Below, one piece after another: positions 1 to 7,816 of a DNA stretch of 64,000 nt (the first letter of the stretch is position 1; each line of letters opens with the position of its first letter). This DNA is from Salinibacterium sp. (lineage in GTDB: Bacteria; Actinomycetota; Actinomycetes; Actinomycetales; Microbacteriaceae), in contig SCSV01000286.1 in assembly GCA_004297555.1 (NCBI GenBank), forward strand, positions 44,178-108,177, given 5' to 3'. The notes beneath the pieces are model-generated. The model was given only the letters and a program-made list of their open reading frames with translations, had not been told where the DNA came from and made no database searches. A program made the position numbers and the translations under genes.

Positions 1-1
1 G

Positions 2-52
2 AATTACGTACCGCCGAAGGACCTCGGTCTCGAGACTGCCGCCAAGGAGTAG
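2..52 (+). CDS. C-terminal end of an unidentified protein (partial)
   Basis: Only the last 16 codons and a TAG stop are inside the window, ending in LGLETAAKE. The frame is open to the left edge. The stop lies 3 bases before the GTG of the next gene, so the two are probably co-transcribed. Nothing more can be said about function. Confidence 0.5.
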   Translation, partial: NYVPPKDLGLETAAKE

Positions 53-55
53 GCC

Positions 56-694
56 GTGGGCATTGGTGGCCGGAAGCCAAAACGCTCACTGACCACCGCA
101 CAGTGGGAAACCATCTACCGCCTCGTCAAATCCGGCCGCACGCAAGTCGAGCTGGCCGCGCGCTACGGCATCGAACAGGGAACCATCAGTCACTACATTC
201 GAAGACGCGAAGGTCGACTGTCGAAATCGGACCGAGAGAGAAACGTCACTAAACAAGTGGACTGTGTCGCGTGCGGCGACATGTTTTCTTCGAAGCACGG
301 AGGAATCGGGGCGGAACTGTGTTGGAAGTGCAATCAGAAACTATGTCGTGACTTCCCGCGTTCTCGCGAGGGTGACCTCCTTCGGGACGTGAGAAAGTGG
401 GCGGCCAAGCATAAGGCAGATGACGAGCAAGCACGCCGCGAGGTGCAACTCCTCTACGGCATGTTCGAATATCGAGAGTTGCCCATCAGACGTGTGACCG
501 AATTGCCGAAGGACAACCTCCCATTGCGAGTTCCAGGACGGAAGTCTCAGTGGCCCATCGACCAGTACTTCGCTGAAATCGAACGTCTCGTGCTGGGTGA
601 GCAGTCTCTGGAGTTTCTACAGCGCCGTAGGGACCAGGAAGCTCGGGTAGTAGTAAGCCGACCAGACCGACCACGGCGACGGACAAGATATTGA
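56..694 (+). CDS. Helix-turn-helix protein with a zinc-knuckle
   Basis: A 212-residue protein with a GTG start. Residues 11-50 resemble a resolvase/Mor-type helix-turn-helix (TTAQWETIYRLVKSGRTQVE, then GIEQGTISHYI), in which sigma-factor- or transposase-like helices would contact DNA. Residues 69-92 carry two CxxC pairs (CVAC and CWKC) that could hold a zinc ion. The C-terminus is Arg-rich (RPDRPRRRTRY). It is probably a DNA-binding regulator. The partner and target are unknown, and the fold assignment rests on sequence pattern only. Confidence 0.6.
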   Translation: MGIGGRKPKRSLTTAQWETIYRLVKSGRTQVELAARYGIEQGTISHYIRRREGRLSKSDRERNVTKQVDCVACGDMFSSKHGGIGAELCWKCNQKLCRDFPRSREGDLLRDVRKWAAKHKADDEQARREVQLLYGMFEYRELPIRRVTELPKDNLPLRVPGRKSQWPIDQYFAEIERLVLGEQSLEFLQRRRDQEARVVVSRPDRPRRRTRY

Positions 695-725
695 CGCGCC
701 ATTCAGTCTCGTACATCGTCAGTTG

Positions 726-1142
726 ATGCTGACCATCGCACTCGTGGCACTCGCACAGCTCGATGGCGGCAGTGCCATCGAGTCGGATGCTGGGCAGGCC
801 TCGACGCTCACTGAGCTGTACGGCAGCTGTCCCGAGGTCGAGTTCGCCGACGGCGGACATGCGGAGTACGCGTTCCCGGTGAAGCGAACCGGCTCCTTTA
901 TCGAGGAGCTGCCACCGGATGCGGGTGCGAGTGCGGATTACGTGCTCCCCTTCCCTCGAGCCCAGCGCACCAGCTGCAGGCTCGCCGCGTGTGAGGCGCG
1001 CGTGGTCGAGCTGGACTCGTGGGGAAACGGACTGCAGTTGCCTTGGTGGGCAGCGCTGTCCATCGCCGTCACTTCAGCTGCGCTTGGTGTCTTGGGCACG
1101 TACGAGCTGTGCGTCCACGTTCCAATTTGTGGTGGACGCTAG
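726..1142 (+). CDS. Secreted or membrane-anchored small protein
   Basis: A 138-residue protein starting at the ATG at 726 (a TTG just before it is possible). The N-terminus (MLTIALVALAQLDGG) looks like a short signal peptide. Residues about 105-125 form a hydrophobic span (LPWWAALSIAVTSAALGVLG). The middle is rich in DGG/DAG stretches, as in many myxobacterial exported proteins, with Cys pairs in the middle and near the C-terminus. It is convergent with, and almost abuts, the holin-like gene at 1146, so a lysis-accessory role is possible but unproven. Confidence 0.5.
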   Translation: MLTIALVALAQLDGGSAIESDAGQASTLTELYGSCPEVEFADGGHAEYAFPVKRTGSFIEELPPDAGASADYVLPFPRAQRTSCRLAACEARVVELDSWGNGLQLPWWAALSIAVTSAALGVLGTYELCVHVPICGGR

Positions 1143-1145
1143 CTG

Positions 1146-1739
1146 CTAGCTGTTCAACTGCTTGCCCGGGTCCACAGCAGCTGCCACACCAGCAGCGACC
1201 GCGTTCCCCGCGCTCGGCAGCTTCGCCTTGCCGTAGTGCTCCATCGCGTCCTTCACCGCGCCCCAGATGCCGGCGGCCGAGAGGCTCACCGACAGCACCG
1301 TGCGCACCAGCTCGAAGTCGATGGCCTTGCCCGCGAGCAGCGCAGTGCCGAAACCGCCGGCCATCGCGGTGCACGTGTTCAGCACCCAGCCACCGAGCTT
1401 CGTGTCGTAGAGGAAGATGAGCGGCTTGTCGGCGAACGAGTCGTCGGGCAGGAAGTCGTGCAGCTTCTTTCCGAACGCGCGAAACACGGCGACGAACAGA
1501 ACCAGTACCGCGGCTGCAAGCGCGCCCCAGTTCTTCTTCTCCACCGCGTCGAAGATGATGCGCAGGTACACGGTCGGGTCGTCGAGTGAGCTGACGACGG
1601 CGGCGGGCTCCGCAGCGAACGCGATGCCAGCGGCGAACAGGATGAGCGCGATGGCAAGCGTGGTGAGCAGTCGAAGACTGAGCATCAAGCTCGCATGGAG
1701 AAAAGGTGTCTTCTTGAAAGAGTGCAGGAGGTTTTTCAT
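1146..1739 (-). CDS. Holin-like multi-pass membrane protein
   Basis: A 197-residue protein with a hydrophobic N-terminal segment ending in AFAA (residues about 20-43), probably a signal or first membrane span. It has at least two more spans, around residues 68-88 and 120-162. The middle span is followed by FRAFGKKLHDFLP. This layout (leader, VLxxFxAFGK-type span, Gly/Ala-rich terminal spans) is common in phage membrane proteins annotated as holin-like. It lies next to an exported protein and an HExxH peptidase, which fits a lysis module. No ribosome-binding site is obvious at the ATG, so an internal ATG near 1685 is an alternative start. Confidence 0.5.
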   Translation of the reverse strand: MKNLLHSFKKTPFLHASLMLSLRLLTTLAIALILFAAGIAFAAEPAAVVSSLDDPTVYLRIIFDAVEKKNWGALAAAVLVLFVAVFRAFGKKLHDFLPDDSFADKPLIFLYDTKLGGWVLNTCTAMAGGFGTALLAGKAIDFELVRTVLSVSLSAAGIWGAVKDAMEHYGKAKLPSAGNAVAAGVAAAVDPGKQLNS

Positions 1740-1818
1740 GGTGGTAGAAGTGTCACTCGGAAAGTTCCAAACGCCGAAATTTCCCCTCTGTCACCCCGAC
1801 ACCTTAAGGCACCTGCAC

Positions 1819-2346
1819 ATGCCCACCATCGAACGCGAATCCGGCCTGAACCTCCCCAACGTAATGACGCCAGGAGCTTGGGTCATCGTGGCTGTTGTTC
1901 TCACCGCGATTGCCCTTGGGGTTGGTGCCATGGTGTGGCAGCTGTGGTCTTCGCGGGTGAAGTGGCAGCCGCTCGGTTTCATGGGCGTGCAGTACTTTGC
2001 CGTGAACGGGTGCGTGAGCGCCGAACGATTGACGGCCGCAGTGGACAAGGCCCGCGCGTTTCTCATCCTCACTGGAAAGTGGAGCACGGCGCAGACCGAC
2101 AAGGCCCTCGGTGGCTTCAACATCTACGTGTTCGACCACGAGACCGAGGCCGGGAAGCCGGGCATCAGTGGCTCTCAGCTGGGCAACGTCGTCAACGTGA
2201 ACCGGAGGCTCACCACTCTGTGCCACGAGATGGGGCACCTTCTGCAGGAGCGCATCGAAGGCATCGTGGACCACAATCACGTGCGCTGGGAGACCGATGG
2301 GTTCGTCAAGGCCGAGCGTGCGTACTCCGACTGGTTGAACGGGTGA
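1819..2346 (+). CDS. Membrane-anchored HExxH zinc peptidase-like protein
   Basis: A 175-residue protein with one N-terminal membrane span (residues 20-42, WVIVAVVLTAIALGVGAMVW) and a C-terminal domain carrying HEMGH (residues 136-140), the zinc-binding and catalytic signature of zincin peptidases. The third zinc ligand may be one of the His residues in DHNHVRW. The anchor would place the domain on one side of a membrane, consistent with wall or membrane remodelling during entry or exit. The ATG is preceded by CCTGCAC, a start context that recurs in this window. The substrate cannot be deduced. Confidence 0.6.
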   Translation: MPTIERESGLNLPNVMTPGAWVIVAVVLTAIALGVGAMVWQLWSSRVKWQPLGFMGVQYFAVNGCVSAERLTAAVDKARAFLILTGKWSTAQTDKALGGFNIYVFDHETEAGKPGISGSQLGNVVNVNRRLTTLCHEMGHLLQERIEGIVDHNHVRWETDGFVKAERAYSDWLNG

Positions 2347-2579
2347 AGTACCACCGCACCGACATTGTCGAGGCCGCCATCAAGCGCTTCGGCAAGCGAA
2401 AGAAACTGGCCCTGGAAGAGGTCGGAGGTCTCTTTCGCGTCCGTTCGGTTGGAGGGCCGATGCGCGAGGTCGTCATCGACAGTGTACGGCATCTGATTGA
2501 ACGCGACGTTGTCACCTATGCCGGGCCCTTCAATTCGCTTGCGGAATGCGCGCAGTTCTTCGGTGTGAAGAAGCGCTAG
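2343..2579 (+). CDS. Small basic protein of unknown function
   Basis: A 78-residue protein. Its GTG start overlaps the TGA of the zinc-peptidase gene, which implies translational coupling. It has a basic stretch (KRFGKRKKLALEE) and ends in FFGVKKR. No family recognised. Confidence 0.5.
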   Translation: MKYHRTDIVEAAIKRFGKRKKLALEEVGGLFRVRSVGGPMREVVIDSVRHLIERDVVTYAGPFNSLAECAQFFGVKKR

Positions 2580-2600
2580 CTGTCACATTTCGCGTGACAG
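2580..2600. repeat. Inverted repeat CTGTCAC-7-GTGACAG
   Basis: A perfect 7-bp inverted repeat around a 7-base centre, directly after the stop at 2579 and 36 bases before the next gene. It has no T-run, so an operator or RNA hairpin is as likely as a terminator. A degenerate copy (CTGTCACTTTCCGTGTTAC) lies at about 8582-8600, upstream of the gene at 8611. Confidence 0.55.
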
Positions 2601-2635
2601 GTGCGACGTGCTCGTGCTAGTTCTTCGAATCTCAC

Positions 2636-3502
2636 GTGCCTACCAGACCCCTACTCATCGGACGCGGTCCATGGGCCCAGAAGCTCTGTGCGGCTCTCCC
2701 TCCAGGTGTACAGCCAACCATCGACGGTCACATCACGTGCAAGGAGAGCATCCGCGAGGCTCGAGTCCGCGGAAACGACTGCATCATCATCGCTACGAGC
2801 GCGAACTCGCACTACGAGCTGTTGATGCTCGCACTGGAGCAGAAGCTGCCGGTGTTTTGTGAGAAGCCGATGGTGCTGAGGGTGCGTGATGCAGAACGGG
2901 TGGAGAAGGCCTGGGATGCGGCTGACCGACCTCCGTTCCTATGCGATTTCGTCCACCTCTGGTCGCATGGTTTCGAGTACGCGTGGCGGCGATTCACCGC
3001 ACAAGGTGGACTGATGAATGTGGGAGGTGAGTTGAGGCCCACGCCGAAGTTCACTGCCGAATTCAGCGGCCCGGTGAGAAGAAAGGACGCGCACCCGGTC
3101 TGGGACTATGGATGTCATGCCATCGCGATGGCACTGATGCTCGGCTACGACTGCCGTGGGCTGGCACTCTCCAGTGGTCCCGGTGACCGATGGCTTCTTG
3201 AGAACGAGCACGTCGAGGTCATCGTCAACACCAACTCCGATGCGGAGAAACGAGCCTGCGTGAAATTGGAGAAGGTGTTCCTCTACGATGGAGAGACCTG
3301 GGACTTCTACCGGGCCACCGGTCGAGACCAACCGTTCAAGAACTCCGACGCACCACCATTGCAGCGCGCTCTCACGTGGTTCTTGAGCCCCAACAGGGAC
3401 GTGTGGCGTGTCCACCCACGTTCACGTGTCGGCCTGTGGCTCCCGGTGCAGGTCACCCGCGTACTCGAGTCCATCTGCAGCCCAGAATCGCCATTCAAGT
3501 GA
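2636..3502 (+). CDS. Gfo/Idh/MocA-type oxidoreductase
   Basis: A 288-residue protein with the two-domain layout of NAD(P)-dependent sugar oxidoreductases. It has an N-terminal nucleotide-binding loop (GRGPWAQ, residues 9-15, with the usual second and third Gly changed), the diagnostic EKPM motif (76-79), and a DxxxH catalytic-type pair (D157/H161, WDYGCHA). It is shorter than the typical 330-380 residues, mainly in the C-terminal sheet. The likely role is oxidation or reduction of a sugar-nucleotide or inositol-like substrate. With the epimerase, C-methyltransferase and cupin at 5350-8490 it suggests synthesis of a modified sugar. The atypical loop leaves activity uncertain. Confidence 0.75.
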   Translation: MPTRPLLIGRGPWAQKLCAALPPGVQPTIDGHITCKESIREARVRGNDCIIIATSANSHYELLMLALEQKLPVFCEKPMVLRVRDAERVEKAWDAADRPPFLCDFVHLWSHGFEYAWRRFTAQGGLMNVGGELRPTPKFTAEFSGPVRRKDAHPVWDYGCHAIAMALMLGYDCRGLALSSGPGDRWLLENEHVEVIVNTNSDAEKRACVKLEKVFLYDGETWDFYRATGRDQPFKNSDAPPLQRALTWFLSPNRDVWRVHPRSRVGLWLPVQVTRVLESICSPESPFK

Positions 3503-3509
3503 GGAGGAG

Positions 3510-3596
3510 AACGTTCGGAACGAGTGCGGTCATCTGAGGCAGGTCCATGGGCACCTCCTTTCGTTGTGAGCCCGCTCAGCACTCGTTCCGAACGTT
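3510..3596. repeat. 18-bp perfect inverted repeat with 51-base spacer
   Basis: AACGTTCGGAACGAGTGC at 3510-3527 recurs in perfect reverse complement at 3579-3596. It starts 7 bases after the oxidoreductase stop and ends just before the ribosome-binding site of the next gene. The long arms and non-coding loop suit a strong RNA hairpin (attenuator or transcript-end protector), a paired operator, or the scar of a small mobile insertion. Confidence 0.7.
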
Positions 3597-3624
3597 GTCT
3601 TCGTCAGTGGTGAAGGAGGAAAGC

Positions 3625-3858
3625 GTGGGACGTCGTTCGCACGGACAGCGCATCACCCAGACGCAGCGTCGAGTGCTCGCGGAGAAGCTGCGCGAGTTGC
3701 TGATGCGAGAACCGAACCTCTCGCGCGACGAGCTGGTGAAGCGAACCGGTGCGCCGTTCGACATGTGCAACTTCATGAAGCGCCGGATGAAGGAAGAGCG
3801 CGAAGCGTTCGAGCGAGCGCGTGGTGAGAACCCATTGATGGAAGCTGGACACGCATGA
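3625..3858 (+). CDS. Small basic helical protein
   Basis: A 77-residue protein. The GTG at 3625 is chosen because AGGAGGA lies at 3614-3620; an upstream in-frame ATG at 3547 falls inside the inverted repeat. The residues are charged and helical (RRVLAEKLRELLMREPNLSR), possibly a small helix-turn-helix DNA-binding protein. No family recognised. Its stop overlaps the start of the DUF4326-like gene. Confidence 0.5.
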   Translation: MGRRSHGQRITQTQRRVLAEKLRELLMREPNLSRDELVKRTGAPFDMCNFMKRRMKEEREAFERARGENPLMEAGHA

Positions 3859-4205
3859 AGACCCGCGTCGTCAACATCCGTGCCAGCAAGTACGACGTTT
3901 ACGTCGGCCGCGCCGGCAAGGGGCAGAAAGGCACGCACGGGAACCCGTATCTGGTGAGCCCGTCGCAGCCCCGCGGGTCCACGGTGAACACGCTCTACCG
4001 GAACCACTTCAAGTTCAAGGTGGAGAACGACAAGGCCTATCGCGCTGAGGTCGAGAAGCTCGTGGAGCTGAAGCGGAAACAGAACGGAGAGCTGACCCTC
4101 GGATGCTTCTGCGCAGAAGGCACCGCGGTGCTCACCGCCGGCTCTCCACCGTACGTCTGCCACGGGCAGGTCATCGCGGAGTACATCGACGAGAGGTGCC
4201 CATGA
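3855..4205 (+). CDS. DUF4326-like protein
   Basis: A 116-residue protein with the pattern of the DUF4326 family: YVGRAGKGQKGTHGNPY at residues 16-32 and the C-terminal cysteine cluster LGCFCAEG (C84, C86) with CHG (C102/H103). Such proteins are common in phages and plasmids. Their biochemical role is not established, and the conserved Cys/His residues suggest metal binding. The start overlaps the preceding stop (ATGA) and the end overlaps the next start, marking a tight operon. Confidence 0.7.
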   Translation: MKTRVVNIRASKYDVYVGRAGKGQKGTHGNPYLVSPSQPRGSTVNTLYRNHFKFKVENDKAYRAEVEKLVELKRKQNGELTLGCFCAEGTAVLTAGSPPYVCHGQVIAEYIDERCP

Positions 4206-4567
4206 ACGAGAGTAGCGGAACGGTTGACGCATTCATGAGACTGATAGGCGCTCAGCTCGCCGAGCGCGCGTGGAAGGACATCTACGAGTTCGGCTCACCC
4301 GAGGCGAAGCAGAAGCTCGCCGATGCAGTGCTGGATGCCCTACCGGAAATGATGCGCTACACCAATGCGAGTGTAGCGACGCGCATCTACCAGATGCCAG
4401 AGGTGAAGTCGGCGATGGAGGCGTACGCGAAGCGCGTCTGCGGCTACATCGACGGGTTCGACCCGGCCTCGCTGGCGGATGAGACAAAGGAGCGAATCCT
4501 CGCCGAGGTGAAGCGCGAGGTCGAGACGAAGCTCCGCGACAACATGATGCTCTACGTGAAGAAGTGA
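4202..4567 (+). CDS. Unknown helical protein
   Basis: A 121-residue protein, acidic and helical throughout (for example DALPEMMRYTNASVATRIYQ), with no membrane span and no recognised motif. Its ATG overlaps the previous TGA, and its stop overlaps the start of the next gene. Confidence 0.5.
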   Translation: MNESSGTVDAFMRLIGAQLAERAWKDIYEFGSPEAKQKLADAVLDALPEMMRYTNASVATRIYQMPEVKSAMEAYAKRVCGYIDGFDPASLADETKERILAEVKREVETKLRDNMMLYVKK

Positions 4568-4965
4568 TGCTGGGCGACGAGCACATCATCGCACCGGCCG
4601 TGCACCGCGAGCGTCGACCCGCGTACGACATGAGCGAGTTCACTGCTTGCCGTGCGATGGACGATGCGAATGACGCAGCGCGCGCTCGGCTCGAGTCCAT
4701 CGCGTTGGATTCGAGCGCACCCATCAAGCTCCCGCGCTGGGCGTGGGACTACTGGCGCCGCATCTTGGGTGGCTACGACACCACACTGCCGACCGGCACT
4801 CGCATCGGGAAACGCTGGTGCCGCGAAGAGTGCACGCGTACTCCCGGTGGCACGTTCTCGCCGACCGGCCGCTACTTCATCGGCGAGTACGGCGTGAGCA
4901 GCAAGGGCGACGGCTTCGTGAGCATCACGTGGTACCCGGTGGAAGTGGACGAAAAGGACAAGTGA
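4564..4965 (+). CDS. Unknown soluble protein
   Basis: A 133-residue protein (GTG at 4564, or ATG at 4567) with many Trp and Tyr residues in its C-terminal half (LPRWAWDYWRRILGGYD, then YFIGEYGVSSKGDGF), suggesting a small beta domain. No family recognised. It is coupled to its neighbours by overlap or near-overlap. Confidence 0.5.
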   Translation: MMLGDEHIIAPAVHRERRPAYDMSEFTACRAMDDANDAARARLESIALDSSAPIKLPRWAWDYWRRILGGYDTTLPTGTRIGKRWCREECTRTPGGTFSPTGRYFIGEYGVSSKGDGFVSITWYPVEVDEKDK

Positions 4966-4966
4966 C

Positions 4967-5353
4967 ATGCCCAACGAACTGAAGCTCGGCGGCACGTACT
5001 GCCACTACAAGACGAAGGGTCTGTATCAGGCGCTGGCCGTGGTGCAGAACAGGCCGCTCAGACCCGGTGAGCAGGTCGTCGAGGTAGCGACGGTGAAGGA
5101 CACCAGCGACGGGCGCAACGACAAGCTCATGAAGCTGTGCCACTCGTTCACCACGGGTCACCTGTTCGTCTTGAACACCGGAGACAGCCCGACCACCCAC
5201 GATGGTTCACTCAACGACCTGATGGCTCTCTACTACTCGTTCTCCGCCAACAACCTCTTCGTGCGAGTGCTGACCGAGTTTGTGGGAGAGGTGGCTGTTG
5301 ACGGAATGACGAATCCTCGATTCGCTCCGCGCTTCGAGCTGCTGTCGCGCTAG
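4967..5353 (+). CDS. DUF1653-like protein
   Basis: A 128-residue protein. Its start (LGGTYCHYKTKGLYQALAVV) and end (VRVLTEFVGEVAVDG, then PRFEL) match the general pattern of the small DUF1653 beta domain: a H-Y-K-G-x-x-Y core, then a terminal 'F-x-E-x-V-x-x-x-G ... PRF'. The family is usually about 70 residues, so the middle holds an insertion. The function of the family is not known. It is convergent with the epimerase, whose stop overlaps its stop. Confidence 0.5.
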   Translation: MPNELKLGGTYCHYKTKGLYQALAVVQNRPLRPGEQVVEVATVKDTSDGRNDKLMKLCHSFTTGHLFVLNTGDSPTTHDGSLNDLMALYYSFSANNLFVRVLTEFVGEVAVDGMTNPRFAPRFELLSR

Positions 5354-6513
5354 TCGATTCCCACGTAGGTCTGCATCGCCCAGCCGAAGAATGAGCGCAA
5401 GCCCTCGTCCAGACCCATGCACGGCGACCAGCCCAGCTCGCGCAGCTTCGTGACGTCGGGGCACCGGCGCTTCGGTTCGGTCTGGTAGTGGTCGGGCGGG
5501 TCGATGAACGAGTACTCGACCTCGTGCCCCGCGGCCGCCACGCACTTCGCGATGAGCTGAGGTACGGAGATTTCGTCCACGTCGAGCCCGACGTTGTAGA
5601 TGCCGGTGCCCTCGGGCGCGTTCTGCACGCCCATCCGCCCGCCGTCGATGGCCACTTTCAAAAATCCCAGTAGCGTGTTCGCCACTGGCGTGTACGTGCG
5701 CTTCGGCAGCCACGGCAGCTCGTCGAGTGACTTGCCCTGCTCAGTCCACGTGCGCAGTCCTGGGGCGAACACCTTCATCTTCTTCTTGCCCTTCATCGCG
5801 CTCGCGATGCGCGGCAGGATGCGCCGGTCGACCTCGGCCATGCCGGGTCCGAACGAGTTGAAGATGCGCACCACGCTCACGTGCGTGTCGTGCTTCTGTC
5901 CCTCGACGTAGCAGAGCGTCTCCGCCATCAGCTTCGAGACGTCGTAGCAGCTGCGCTCGGAGCAACTCGGAATCGCTCCGACGTACGTCTCCGGTGTCGG
6001 CACGACGTCAGCCGTCTGGTACACCTCGGAGCTGCTCGTGAACATGAACCGGGCGCCGTGCTCGCGTGCATACCGAAGCAGCGTGCGCGTTCCGTCCACA
6101 CTCACCGCGATGGTCTCTTCCGGCAGCTTCTTGTACCAGTACGGGGACGCGATGCCCGCCAGATGCCAGATGTGGGTGAACTTCCGACCACCGAACAGCA
6201 ACCCTCCCGCGTGCGTGAGGTCGCACTTGTACGTGGTGAGGTGCGGCTCGTTGCGCCACTCCTCGACTCGCGGTTCCTCGTTGCCGACCGCGTAGCTGTC
6301 TGCCGCGACGATGGAGATGGGAGCCCGAAGACCGGCGTCCTCGCGGTTCAGCTGCAGTAGGGTCTCAACTACGTAACGGCCGAAGAAGCCACGAGCGCCT
6401 GTGACGAGCACACGCGCCCCGTCGAGCTTTGCGCCAGCCATTCCCAACGCCTTCAGTGCAGCTTCGACGAGCGGCTTTCGTGCTTCGCGGTCGAACGACG
6501 TTCCGGCTTCCAT
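5350..6513 (-). CDS. NAD-dependent sugar epimerase/dehydratase (extended SDR)
   Basis: A 387-residue protein of the extended short-chain dehydrogenase family acting on nucleotide sugars. It shows the GARGFFG nucleotide-binding loop (residues 39-45), a Ser/Thr segment (TSSSEVYQ, from 159), and the catalytic YxxxK (Y190/K194). It has a typical C-terminal sugar-binding region ending in CPDVTKLRELGWSP. The closest pattern is UDP-glucuronate decarboxylase/4-epimerase-like enzymes, but the exact reaction cannot be set from sequence alone. It is the third gene of a minus-strand set with the C-methyltransferase and cupin, supporting deoxy- or branched-sugar synthesis. Confidence 0.85.
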   Translation of the reverse strand: MEAGTSFDREARKPLVEAALKALGMAGAKLDGARVLVTGARGFFGRYVVETLLQLNREDAGLRAPISIVAADSYAVGNEEPRVEEWRNEPHLTTYKCDLTHAGGLLFGGRKFTHIWHLAGIASPYWYKKLPEETIAVSVDGTRTLLRYAREHGARFMFTSSSEVYQTADVVPTPETYVGAIPSCSERSCYDVSKLMAETLCYVEGQKHDTHVSVVRIFNSFGPGMAEVDRRILPRIASAMKGKKKMKVFAPGLRTWTEQGKSLDELPWLPKRTYTPVANTLLGFLKVAIDGGRMGVQNAPEGTGIYNVGLDVDEISVPQLIAKCVAAAGHEVEYSFIDPPDHYQTEPKRRCPDVTKLRELGWSPCMGLDEGLRSFFGWAMQTYVGID

Positions 6514-6562
6514 GAGGTGCAGCTCACGTTTCGTCCGTCCCTGGGGGTGTGGTTACAACGTA

Positions 6563-7816
6563 CTACTTCTCTGCCTGCTCGAACGGCACGACGATTTGGT
6601 TGTGCTCGAAGCCCATTTCGCGAAGGCGCATGACGATGCCCTCAGCGAAGTTCCATGCTCCGACGAGCACGGTGTCGACCGTGCCGCCTCCCTTCGCGTG
6701 ACGTTTGAGGTGGTCGACCCCCACCACCGGAAGTCCCGTACCCGGAGTGAACAGACCCTGCTTGAGCGGTGAGTCGTCCACCACGTAGGCGAAGTCGACG
6801 CCTTTGTTGAGCCCCAACCCGTACAGGAGCGTGGTGAGCTTCGCAGGTGCGCCGTAGATGACCACGCGCTTGCCCTCGAGCAACGAGCGCAGACGCTCGC
6901 GCTCCGCGTCCATTTTCTCTTTGAGCACGCCCCAGCTCATTGCCCAGTCGCGACGGGATTCGGTCTCGATGAAGTGGTAGACGCGAAAGTCTGGGTGAAG
7001 GTGAGGCCGCGTGGGAACTTCTCCAGACCGTTCGACCCACACGCGTAACGAGCCACCATGCGTCGGTACCAACTCAATGTCGACCACCGCCCATGGGGTG
7101 TGCTCGTGCAGGTGATTCACCAGCTCCGTGGCGCGCCAGTACGAAACGTGTTCATGGTAGGTCATGTCGAACATCCCGCCGTCGAGCAGCGAGCCCAGGT
7201 ACTGCACTTCGAACGCGCCAGCCTTCGCTCCGGTCAGCGCCAGCGCGTTCAACGTGCCCACGAAATCGTTGATGTGGGCGAGGACGTTGTTCGCGGTCCA
7301 GAAGTCCATGTTGAAGAGTCGACGCTCGTTGACGAGCTTCTCCGAGAAGAACCCGTGGCTGACGTTGAGCCCTTCCTTCAAGCATTGCTTGACGAGATTC
7401 TCGGCGGGCTCGACTCCGAAGACCTCCGCGCTCCTCGAGCACTTCGCCGCGTTGTACATCGCATGCAGCATCGTGCCGTCGTTCGAGCCGACTTCGAGGA
7501 AGCTGTTCGTATCCGGAAACCGCCGCACGATTTCCTCGGCGTACTCCTTGAAGTGTTGGCGGAACGATTGAGCCGTGCCGCTCGCGTACGCGTAGTTCTG
7601 AAACATCAGCTTGGGGTCAACAACAGTACCCAATTGATGGTGACCGCACCGCTCGCAGCAGTTGACGTCGAGCGGGAACTTCTCCAGCGCCACCGACTCC
7701 TCTCGCGTCTTCATGAACGAGTTCGCGAGAGGAGTCGGCGGTAGATGGAGTACGGCCGCCAGCTTGTCGTTGTTGCAGAGACGACACGTTGTGCGCTGGC
7801 GGTACTTCACGGTCAA
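6563..7816 (-). CDS. Sugar C-methyltransferase (SAM-dependent)
   Basis: A 417-residue protein with the three-part layout of nucleotide-sugar C-methyltransferases (TylC3/NovU type). An N-terminal zinc-binding domain has CRLC (C11/C14) and CCERC (C53-C57). A class I SAM-binding core has FLEVGSNDGTML (107-118). A C-terminal Rossmann-like domain has VVIYGAPAKLTTLLYGLG and the VVDDSPLKQG loop. Such enzymes add a methyl group to a keto-sugar carbon, giving branched deoxysugars. The start overlaps the cupin stop by four bases, so the two are translated together. Confidence 0.85.
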   Translation of the reverse strand: MTVKYRQRTTCRLCNNDKLAAVLHLPPTPLANSFMKTREESVALEKFPLDVNCCERCGHHQLGTVVDPKLMFQNYAYASGTAQSFRQHFKEYAEEIVRRFPDTNSFLEVGSNDGTMLHAMYNAAKCSRSAEVFGVEPAENLVKQCLKEGLNVSHGFFSEKLVNERRLFNMDFWTANNVLAHINDFVGTLNALALTGAKAGAFEVQYLGSLLDGGMFDMTYHEHVSYWRATELVNHLHEHTPWAVVDIELVPTHGGSLRVWVERSGEVPTRPHLHPDFRVYHFIETESRRDWAMSWGVLKEKMDAERERLRSLLEGKRVVIYGAPAKLTTLLYGLGLNKGVDFAYVVDDSPLKQGLFTPGTGLPVVGVDHLKRHAKGGGTVDTVLVGAWNFAEGIVMRLREMGFEHNQIVVPFEQAEK

